Positions 16,231 to 22,399 of a DNA stretch of 32,870 nt are shown one piece after another (position 1 is the first letter of the stretch; each line of letters opens with the position of its first letter). The stretch spans positions 1-32,870 of the forward strand of contig CAJUAP010000044.1 in NCBI GenBank assembly GCA_910584435.1. Reading direction: 5' to 3'. The stretch is from an uncultured Acetatifactor sp. (GTDB lineage: Bacteria > Bacillota > Clostridia > Lachnospirales > Lachnospiraceae). The position numbers were made by a program, and so were the translations under genes. Under the pieces are notes generated by a model. That model made no database searches and was not told the origin of the DNA. It saw only the letters and a list, made by a program, of their open reading frames with translations.

Positions 16231-17196
16231 TTATTCTGCCCGGATGCCGTAAACTTCAGCAAGGTATAAGATCTGTCTTGCCCAATTGGTATGAGTCTTG
16301 CATTCATTCATGCGTTCGCTGTTCTGGCTGCCGGCAACAAGCGTGCTGCTCTCATTATCCCAATGCAGAATATTTTGTGCATCCTTGTAGTCGGCCTGGG
16401 ATACCTGGAAGCAGGAATTCACCACAGCAATCTGATTCGGATGAATTACGGTTTTGCCGGTAAAGCCGCATAACCTGTCGTCGCGTATTTCGCTCCGCAG
16501 TCCTTCTTCCCATTGTCCGCCGGCATAATATTCCCACACGGGACCTGAAATAACATAATCCGTGCCATATACGGTCACAATGTCGGTAAAAACGGAAGAA
16601 ACAGGCTTAATCTCATGAATAGATTCGTCAGGATGGCGCCGGAAGCCGAATAAATGGCACAGATCATTGCCCCCAACGCGGATATTCAGTACAAGCTCTT
16701 CTACCTGCGAAAGGGCATCTTTCAGGGAATACAATACCTGGTAGCGGGTGCGCAAATCAATGATATCTTCACTTTCATAGATGGGCATCATATATATTTT
16801 TCTGCCGGCCAGTTCATTGGCCTCTATGATTTTATTAATGTAATCATGGGCATTTGCAGGTGAAAATTTTGGAATGATAAAGCCTGTGATAATGTCCATA
16901 TGGGATTTTAATGCAATGGTGAGCCGGGTAATCTGTTCGGGATTCCGTACACGTATAAATATCCTGGGAAGATAAAATTCTCTGTTTTGACATGCGTTAT
17001 CAATGTCCTGTAAGGAATGCAGCATTTTCTGTTCGGCCTCTGCAACAAAATTGTCATTTATGGTATCTTCCAGACACAGAGCCAATGAAAACTGCCGTCC
17101 GAAATTTTCATTGATAATGGACGTTGTAATAGAGTCCCTGTTAGCAGGGCAGTAGAGTAATGGACCGACACTGTAATACAAAATATGATTTTTCAA
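16231..17196 (-). CDS. CitE/HpcH-HpaI-like C-C bond lyase of the Ter type
   Basis: 321 residues with a TIM-barrel aldolase/lyase fold as in the citrate lyase beta subunit. Landmarks are LALCLEDTI (acidic residues), PRIFIRVRNPEQ (CoA/acid-binding Arg in relatives), a long VGGNDLCHLFGFRR segment replacing the usual glycine-rich loop, and GFTGKTVIHPNQIAVVN, the family's diagnostic end motif. It would make or break a carbon-carbon bond next to a carboxylate. The start is TTG at 17196-17194, chosen because GGAGG (17208-17204) lies seven bases upstream and no ATG fits. It follows the HAD gene after 53 bases. Together the two complete the enzyme set of the converging + strand cassette. Confidence 0.88.
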   Translation of the reverse strand: MKNHILYYSVGPLLYCPANRDSITTSIINENFGRQFSLALCLEDTINDNFVAEAEQKMLHSLQDIDNACQNREFYLPRIFIRVRNPEQITRLTIALKSHMDIITGFIIPKFSPANAHDYINKIIEANELAGRKIYMMPIYESEDIIDLRTRYQVLYSLKDALSQVEELVLNIRVGGNDLCHLFGFRRHPDESIHEIKPVSSVFTDIVTVYGTDYVISGPVWEYYAGGQWEEGLRSEIRDDRLCGFTGKTVIHPNQIAVVNSCFQVSQADYKDAQNILHWDNESSTLVAGSQNSERMNECKTHTNWARQILYLAEVYGIRAE

Positions 17197-17249
17197 AACA
17201 ATACCTCCTGTTTAAAGTCCTGTTAATTGGTATTTCAATCATTCCAATA

Positions 17250-18005
17250 TCATGAACATAGTGCTGTTACATGCCGCAGCATTTCTTCAGAAAATAATTC
17301 TTTTCCCGCCATTTCATCCACCGGAAAGTCAACAGCATACTTTTTGATAAAAGAATGCGGTGCAATGCCTTTGTCGGCAGCCTGCAGCATGGAGATATCA
17401 AATTCACTGTCTCCGGCGGCAATGACCTGATCGGCACTCATCAATGTCCGGAATCTCCGCAGGGCGTTTCCTTTGTTCAGAGATGCAGGAACCACATACA
17501 CCTTTTCCTTGTTATAATATACATTCGCCAGATTTGTCCGCAGCGTTTTCTGCAGTTGGGCCGCCACAGCTTCCGGCTGTGTACATTTGGTAAACAGAAA
17601 GAGATTCTCTATCCATCTCAATTCAAAATATCTTCTGCTGTCCTGCTCTAAGAGCTCATATGCGTATTCCAGAACAGACCGGCTTTTCCGGACCATTGCC
17701 ATGGATTCTTCATACCAGGAGGAATCTTTTGCACCATTCACCAGCAGAACACCTCCGTTGCATACCAGGGCATATTTTATTTTACCAATCTGCAGATCAA
17801 TCCTGTGATACTGTTCAATGGATCTTGTGGAGGTAGGAACAATGAGCAGCTTCTTTTTCAGTGCATTTAGCTGCCGATATGTATTTCCGGTAATAAAGGA
17901 TATTTCCCTTCCCTGATAATTTTCCACAGCTATTTTATCCGGGCCGATATCATGTCGATAGGAATAGATCAGGGTATTATCCAGATCCACATTGAACACA
18001 ATCAT
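17250..18005 (-). CDS. HAD-superfamily phosphatase of the Ter-type cassette
   Basis: 251 residues. DLDNT near the N-terminus supplies Asp7 (nucleophile) and Asp9. SFITGNTYRQL gives motif II, the lysine of NKGNALRR motif III, and GDSEFDISMLQAA motif IV, with a Cof-like C2 cap between. It should remove phosphate from a small sugar- or nucleoside-phosphate. The ATG at 18005 is preferred over an upstream ATG at 18065 because GGAG lies nine bases before it. The predicted promoter would start transcripts at about 18072, leaving no room for a ribosome site before 18065. First gene of the - strand pair. Confidence 0.87.
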   Translation of the reverse strand: MIVFNVDLDNTLIYSYRHDIGPDKIAVENYQGREISFITGNTYRQLNALKKKLLIVPTSTRSIEQYHRIDLQIGKIKYALVCNGGVLLVNGAKDSSWYEESMAMVRKSRSVLEYAYELLEQDSRRYFELRWIENLFLFTKCTQPEAVAAQLQKTLRTNLANVYYNKEKVYVVPASLNKGNALRRFRTLMSADQVIAAGDSEFDISMLQAADKGIAPHSFIKKYAVDFPVDEMAGKELFSEEMLRHVTALCS

Positions 18006-18078
18006 TTTGCTTTTCTCCGAATTTTCTCCGAAATTTCCGGTTATCATATACTGCTGCCATTTCAACGCATGCCTTTAT

Positions 18079-18108
18079 ATTATAACAGAAGGAAAGCTGT
18101 TTTGCCAT
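18079..18108 (-). promoter_or_regulatory. Predicted promoter of the HAD-lyase operon
   Basis: Read on -, ATGGCA (18108-18103) and TATAAT (18084-18079) are separated by 18 bases. The -10 box is perfect; the -35 box matches at four of six positions. It lies about 70 bases before the chosen HAD start. Confidence 0.5.
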
Positions 18109-18149
18109 AGATTATTTGAAGTTTTATGATGTCAGGTGAAAAGAATTAT

Positions 18150-18256
18150 AACAGTTCAGACAGCTCCTGCTGCAAAGCCAAAATTGCGATCTATAGTCAG
18201 CGCAGCGCTTTTGGAGCGCAATTTTGACCTTGTGAGACAAGTGGGCTGAATGATAC
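18150..18256. repeat. Dispersed palindromic element, copy 1
   Basis: Begins with AACAGTTCAGACAG (18150-18163) and contains the stem CAAAATTGC (18179-18187) / GCAATTTTG (18218-18226). A CTTGTGAGACAAG hairpin follows, and it ends in GGGCTGAATGATAC, similar to the right end of the copy at 18813-18978. It occupies the gap between two - strand genes (18006-18324). Confidence 0.75.
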
Positions 18257-18324
18257 AAGGATGTGGCTGTCCGGATAAAGTTCTGAGATGCTGCATAAAT
18301 ATAAGAAAAGTTCACTGAATCATC

Positions 18325-18615
18325 CTACAGATATTCATTTTGCGATTTCTTCATAAGAAATTTTACAGGGTACCCTTTTTCTTCGCAGATGGAACGTACA
18401 ACATTTTCAGCGATTTCTTTGGAATGATTGTTTACACAGATAATGCAGCTCTGCTTGCTGCGGCGGAACATAGAAGGTTTTAACCATTTGATAAAATAGG
18501 AGATACGCTCCGCCAGCAGGGCTTTTTCAATTAACTCTTTACATTCCGGGTCTGATACTTCGCAGAGTTCTATTTCGTTATTTACCTTCACTGAAGTGTA
18601 TAATGGCTGTTCCAT
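18325..18615 (-). CDS. Uncharacterised 96-residue protein
   Basis: Not recognised. No signal peptide or membrane segment is evident. The sequence is mixed charged and hydrophobic, with an acidic N-terminal half (KVNNEIELCEVSDPECKELIEKAL), an aromatic basic segment (ISYFIKWLKPSMFRRSK), two cysteines in SCIICVNN, and a basic C-terminus. ATG 18615 is chosen because GGAGG lies four bases before it and a promoter is visible upstream; the frame is open to 18696 without a ribosome site. The alternating pattern in the second half could be a small alpha/beta fold. It sits alone between the Ter-type cassette and the ABC exporter and is read from its own promoter. Confidence 0.7.
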   Translation of the reverse strand: MEQPLYTSVKVNNEIELCEVSDPECKELIEKALLAERISYFIKWLKPSMFRRSKQSCIICVNNHSKEIAENVVRSICEEKGYPVKFLMKKSQNEYL

Positions 18616-18680
18616 AATTTCCTCCTGATGTTTTGTACGAATACATAATATGTATCCATCTTTTGCATGCAGTGAAATAT

Positions 18681-18750
18681 GATAGCATGTTATCAATTGC
18701 TTTCACTATATTGCAAAAAGATTATAACATAAGATGCTTTGTTTACGCAA
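18681..18750 (-). promoter_or_regulatory. Predicted promoter and palindrome upstream of the 96-residue gene
   Basis: Read on -, TTGCGT (18750-18745) and TATAAT (18726-18721) are separated by 18 bases. Downstream in the leader lies the near-palindrome GATAGCATGTTATC (18681-18694), a possible operator. A regulator is not visible. Confidence 0.45.
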
Positions 18751-18812
18751 GTATCTTAGACATATCATTCCCGATTTTATTGCGCTGCTGTGTGGAAATT
18801 ATTGTAACAGGG

Positions 18813-18978
18813 CTGTCTGAACTGTTGTAACAGTTCAGACAGGTCACTGAACTGTTACGAGAATGCACACAAAACGCCAAAAGAATGCGTTTTGGCGCAC
18901 GCAAGTCTCGCAAAATTGCATAGAGCGCAATTTTGACTTCGCGGCAGGGGCTGTCTGAACTGTTACGAACTGTTACCA
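18813..18978. repeat. Dispersed palindromic element, most complete copy
   Basis: Three copies of one 14-mer: CTGTCTGAACTGTT at 18813-18826, its reverse complement at 18829-18842, and the direct form again at 18951-18964. The last two would bound a 136-bp unit. Inside are a perfect 12-bp stem GTAACAGTTCAG / CTGAACTGTTAC (18827-18838, 18847-18858), CGCCAAAA / TTTTGGCG (18875-18897 region), and CAAAATTGC / GCAATTTTG (18911-18919, 18927-18935). No open frame is present. Together with the copy at 19061-19094 it accounts for most of the 617-base gene-free stretch 18616-19232; the rest holds the two promoters listed. Confidence 0.8.
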
Positions 18979-19006
18979 GTTTATGCCGGAGGTGTAAAAT
19001 CAGCTG

Positions 19007-19035
19007 TTGACAAATGTACCACTATTTGTTATCAT
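19007..19035 (+). promoter_or_regulatory. Predicted promoter of the ABC exporter with an inverted repeat in the spacer
   Basis: TTGACA (19007-19012) and TATCAT (19030-19035) with a 17-base spacer. The inverted repeat ACAAAT / ATTTGT (19010-19015, 19024-19029) lies from the -35 box to the -10 box, a position typical of repressor operators. The leader to the ATPase gene is about 190 bases and contains another copy of the dispersed palindrome. Confidence 0.6.
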
Positions 19036-19060
19036 AAAATTCCCCCGCTGCAGCAGGAAT

Positions 19061-19094
19061 GGCAGCAGTTCAGGCAGGTTAGTGAACCGTTGCC
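19061..19094. repeat. Dispersed palindromic element, short copy
   Basis: GGCAGCAGTTCA and TGAACCGTTGCC flank a ten-base loop. The element matches the 18827-18858 palindrome but with changed outer bases: GGCA replaces GTAA and TGCC replaces TTAC, so outer pairing is kept by coordinated change. It lies in the predicted leader of the ABC exporter transcript. Confidence 0.65.
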
Positions 19095-19232
19095 AGGGAT
19101 TACAACTTCATATTTTACCGTTCAGGTATTTGTCGGCAAAATCCGACAGAGCTAGACCTACTTGGCAAAATATTGGGCTTTTCGCAGTAATTGTGATAAC
19201 GCCGCAAATATAATTACCAGGAGGAAGCAAAA

Positions 19233-20066
19233 ATGATTACGATGGATAATATATGTAAATCGTACAGGATTGCAAAAAGAAATGCGGGCTTTGCAGAAGC
19301 CTGTAAATCTCTCTTTCACAGAGAGTATGAAGATATTTCTGCGCTGAAAAATATCAGCTTTACCATTCATGACGGTGAAATGGTAGGCTATATTGGCCCA
19401 AACGGAGCGGGCAAAAGCTCCACAATCAAAATTCTAAGCGGAATATTGGCCCCGGATAGCGGAAGAGTGCTGGTAGATGGCAGAGTCCTGTGGGATATGG
19501 GTGATGTAAAGTGTAAGCCGCTCATCAAACAGGAGAAATGCAGCCGTATTGAGCATGTGAGACAGATAGGCGTGGTCTTCGGACAACGATCTCAGCTATG
19601 GTGGGATGTTCCGGTCATAGATTCCTTTGAACTGCTGAAGGATATCTATTCCATTTCAATCCCGGTTTATCGGGAAAATCTTGAAGAACTGACAGAATTA
19701 CTGAATTTAAAAGAATTGCTGCGCACACCCGTAAGACAGCTTTCCTTAGGGCAGCGCATGCGCTGCGAAATTGCCGCATCCCTTCTTCACAGTCCCAGAA
19801 TACTGTTTCTGGATGAACCTACCATCGGACTTGACGCAGTATCAAAAATTGCTGTCCGGGAATTTGTTAATAAGCTGAATATGGCGCATGGTACCACTGT
19901 CATCCTGACAACCCATGATATGCAGGATATTGAAGCTCTGACTCATCGAATCATTCTGATTGGGAAAGGCAGAATCCTTATGGATGGTGATTTGGAGACG
20001 TTGAAAAAGGGTGATGCCAGCATGGATGAAACTCTGGCAGAGTTGTATAAGACTTATGAAATATAA
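19233..20066 (+). CDS. ABC-2 exporter ATP-binding protein
   Basis: 277 residues; hydrolyses ATP to drive the two permeases downstream, on the cytoplasmic face. Walker A is GPNGAGKSS, the Q-loop region VVFGQRSQLWWDVPVIDSFELL, the signature LSLGQRMRCE, and Walker B ILFLDEPTIGLD, with the switch His in TTHDMQD. The QRSQLWWD(V/L)PV segment is characteristic of the COG4586 group of ATPases that pair with DUF990-type permeases. GGAGG lies seven bases before the ATG. The substrate of such three-gene exporters is seldom known; relatives have been linked to export of amphiphilic or cationic compounds. Confidence 0.93.
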   Translation: MITMDNICKSYRIAKRNAGFAEACKSLFHREYEDISALKNISFTIHDGEMVGYIGPNGAGKSSTIKILSGILAPDSGRVLVDGRVLWDMGDVKCKPLIKQEKCSRIEHVRQIGVVFGQRSQLWWDVPVIDSFELLKDIYSISIPVYRENLEELTELLNLKELLRTPVRQLSLGQRMRCEIAASLLHSPRILFLDEPTIGLDAVSKIAVREFVNKLNMAHGTTVILTTHDMQDIEALTHRIILIGKGRILMDGDLETLKKGDASMDETLAELYKTYEI

Positions 20067-20109
20067 GAACCGATTGAATTGATGCGCAACTGGAAGGAGA
20101 TCATTTTTG

Positions 20110-20913
20110 ATGAAAAAATATATCAGCTTTTTTCGGCTGCGGCTTGTTATGGGGCTGCAGTACCGCGCTGCGGCACTGGGAGGTGTTGTGACACAGTTTT
20201 TCTGGGGCTTTATGGAAATTATAGCATTGAGGGCATTTTATGAGTCAGATCCGGCCGCCTATCCCATGACATTGGATGAGACAAGTTCTTATATCTGGCT
20301 TCAGCAGGCATTTCTGGTACTTCTTTCTGCCAGAACATTTGATGGAGAGATTTTGAATGCGATTCAGAGCGGAAATATTGCATATGAGTTCTGCAGGCCG
20401 ATTCATATTTATGATATGTGGTTTGCCAAGAGTACGGCAACGCGATTGTCCGGTGCATGGCTGCGCTGTATTCCGGTTCTGATGGTAGTGTTTCTGCTGC
20501 CAAAGCCCTATGGCATGTCTGCACCGGCAGATTTATTGCATTTTGTATTGTTTGTAGTTACTTTGATTCTGGGGCTTTTAGTGGTGGTGGCTTTCAGTAT
20601 GCTGGTGTATGTGTCCGGTTTTTATACATTATCAACAGACGGCGCAAAAATATTGACCGGCGCAGTGGTGGATCTTTTCACAGGACATCTGATTCCTCTG
20701 CCTTTTTTCCCGGAAGGTGTAAGACAAGTGCTGGAAGTACTTCCCTTTGCCGCCATGCAGAATGTACCTTTGCGTGTGTACAGCGGAAATCTGGCAGGTG
20801 CAGAATTATATAGAGCAATCATTCTGCAGATATTCTGGCTGGCGGTTCTCACGGCGGGCGGGAAAATGCTTTGCCGTCATGCTGAAAAAAAGGTAATTGT
20901 GCATGGCGGATAA
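20110..20913 (+). CDS. ABC-2 exporter permease, subunit 1
   Basis: 267 residues, about six predicted membrane segments, among them AAALGGVVTQFFWGFMEIIALRAF minus its ends, PVLMVVFLLP, LLHFVLFVVTLILGLLVVVAF and the last IFWLAVLTAGGKM. Pattern and partner genes match the COG4587/DUF990 permease group. ATG 20110 follows AAGGAG by ten bases; a TTG one codon earlier is possible. Its stop codon is immediately followed by a strongly structured element before the second permease gene, which may set the ratio of the two subunits or be a passive insertion. Confidence 0.88.
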   Translation: MKKYISFFRLRLVMGLQYRAAALGGVVTQFFWGFMEIIALRAFYESDPAAYPMTLDETSSYIWLQQAFLVLLSARTFDGEILNAIQSGNIAYEFCRPIHIYDMWFAKSTATRLSGAWLRCIPVLMVVFLLPKPYGMSAPADLLHFVLFVVTLILGLLVVVAFSMLVYVSGFYTLSTDGAKILTGAVVDLFTGHLIPLPFFPEGVRQVLEVLPFAAMQNVPLRVYSGNLAGAELYRAIILQIFWLAVLTAGGKMLCRHAEKKVIVHGG

Positions 20914-21025
20914 GTGTGAGAAGAAAATCTAATCGCTTGCGGCAGAGGCCGCTTCGCGAAGATTTTCTACGGCGCAAGAGCAGCGCCTGCTCACACGGAA
21001 GAATGCCAAATGCGGGCATTCTTCC
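20914..21025 (+). repeat. Three-way-junction palindromic element between the permease genes
   Basis: The outer stem is GTGTGAG (20914-20920) with CTCACAC (20990-20996). Inside, hairpin A runs 20922-20968: AGAAAATCT/AGATTTTCT, then TCGC/GCGA, then GCGGC/GCCGC with a four-base AGAG loop, 18 pairs in all. Hairpin B is GGCGC/GCGCC at 20971-20987. After the outer stem comes an 11-bp perfect hairpin, GGAAGAATGCC/GGCATTCTTCC (20997-21025), without a T-tract. It starts on the base after the permease stop codon. It could be a structured RNA, a REP-like mobile palindrome, or an RNA-processing site. Confidence 0.75.
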
Positions 21026-21179
21026 AAGCGTGTTGTTTGCACAGGCACATGTATTTTTTATGTCGTCCAATGAGGCAGGTTCTGCCCGTAACAGAGGTGG
21101 ACCTGGCAGTATGTTACGAAATGCATAATAAGTATAAAACGGAAGAAGTAAACTACTTAGAAATGAGGTGAAGTGAAAA

Positions 21180-22040
21180 ATGGAAAATGGAAGAAGTGCA
21201 TTCCATGGAAGAAGTGCATTCCATGGAAGAAGTGAATTCCAGGAAAAAACGGTAATAGGGCCAATTCAACTTTATACGCATTATATATCTGTTATTGTGC
21301 GAAGCAAGATGCAATATAAAAAATCATTTTTCCTGTATTCTTTGGGAATGTTTCTGACATCTTTCTGTGTGTTTTTAAGCATTTATTTTATGTTTCAAAG
21401 GTTTTCGCAGGTAAAGGGATTTACTTATCAGGAAGTACTTCTGTGTCATGCCATTGTGTTGATGGGATTTACTCTTGCAGAAATATATGCAAGAGGATTT
21501 GACTGCTTTTCGGGAATGGTGCGCAGCGGGGAATTTGACAGAATACTGCTGCGGCCCAGAAGTGCATTGCTGCAGGTGTTGGGAAGCCGGTTTGAATTGG
21601 GGCGTGTCAGCAGGCTTCTGCAGGCAGCGGTCATTTTCACATATGGCATCTGCAGCAGCAATATTCATTGGACATTGAGGAAGGTTTTCACAGTTGTGTG
21701 TATGCTAATGGGATGTTGCGCATTATTTTCAGGTTTGTTTCTGATATATGCCGCGCTTAGTTTCTTCACCCTGGAAGGATTGGAATTTATGAATATCTTC
21801 ACATATGGATTGAATGAACATGGGAAATATCCTATGGGCATCTATGGAAATGTTATCTTGTGGATCACTACTTTTATTGTGCCTTTTGCGCCGGTTCAAT
21901 ATTATCCTCTGTTGTATCTGCTGGATAGAAGGCAAGAGCTGTATCTGTCTTTTCTTCCGCTCACATCGTTCCTTTTTCTGGTTCCATGTTATATGCTGTG
22001 GCGGTTTGGAATGAAGCATTATCAATCCAGTGGTTCATAG
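21180..22040 (+). CDS. ABC-2 exporter permease, subunit 2
   Basis: 286 residues with about six membrane segments (for example FFLYSLGMFLTSFCVFLSIYF, VFTVVCMLMGCCALFSGLFL, VILWITTFIVPFAP). The motif VRSGEFDRILLRPRS after the second segment is typical of COG3694 permeases that pair with COG4586 ATPases. Residues 3-20 are three hexapeptide repeats (GRSAFH, GRSAFH, GRSEFQ) encoded by the 18-bp array; without them the protein has a normal length. GAGGTG lies nine bases before ATG 21180. It lies 266 bases after the first permease gene, unusually far for this operon type. Confidence 0.88.
   Translation: MENGRSAFHGRSAFHGRSEFQEKTVIGPIQLYTHYISVIVRSKMQYKKSFFLYSLGMFLTSFCVFLSIYFMFQRFSQVKGFTYQEVLLCHAIVLMGFTLAEIYARGFDCFSGMVRSGEFDRILLRPRSALLQVLGSRFELGRVSRLLQAAVIFTYGICSSNIHWTLRKVFTVVCMLMGCCALFSGLFLIYAALSFFTLEGLEFMNIFTYGLNEHGKYPMGIYGNVILWITTFIVPFAPVQYYPLLYLLDRRQELYLSFLPLTSFLFLVPCYMLWRFGMKHYQSSGS
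21187..21240 (+). repeat. Coding tandem repeat, 3 x 18 bp, at the permease N-terminus
   Basis: ATGGAAGAAGTGCATTCC at 21187-21204 and 21205-21222, and one variant copy at 21223-21240. The unit matches at 16 of 18 positions the hisD-hisB repeat unit ATGGAAGCAGTGCATTTC. Two copies are identical, so expansion is recent. A related fragment, CGGAAGAAGT, lies upstream at about 21140. Confidence 0.95.
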
Positions 22041-22399
22041 TTCTTGTTCCAAGATTATTTTTGCTGCAGGAATATTCAAGATTATATTTCTCGGAATTCA
22101 TCTTTTTACAGCTTATCAGTTTTCTTTCTCATTAACAAAAATCCAATATATGCCATAAATGGTTTGCTGCGGTTAATTGCGTAACACTTCAGACAGGTCG
22201 CTGAATTGCTGCAAAAATGCTGCAGCAGGCCGGATTTCATTATACTGTGCACCTTGACAATTTCATAATCGGCACTTCCTGACACACCGCCAAGAGTGGG
22301 AGCAGCCGGTCTCTTTAGTCTGCATAAACAATCCGTGAGAAAAAGCCGGCAAATTAAGAAAGATTCCGTTGATACTTCGGAACCGAAAAGGGAGGAAAA
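22041..22399 (+). other. Gene-free leader region before the subtilase gene
   Basis: 359 bases without a supported gene. 22180-22212 is a diverged copy of the dispersed palindrome (CACTTCAG/CTGAATTG with the shared AGACAGGTC loop). 22285-22399 is a plausible 5' leader: CCGGTCTC near 22300 can pair with GAGA and CCGG near 22340-22350, and TTCCG/CGGAA form a small hairpin just before the ribosome site. TTGACA at about 22254 has no good -10 at 17 bases; TATACT near 22241 is another candidate. No known riboswitch class could be assigned. Confidence 0.4.

Noticed and set aside
22254..22399. Cyclic-di-GMP or other known riboswitch before the subtilase
   Set aside because: An AGAGTGGGA string recalled the class I motif, but the conserved CACGCACAGGGCAAACC segment and receptor are missing.
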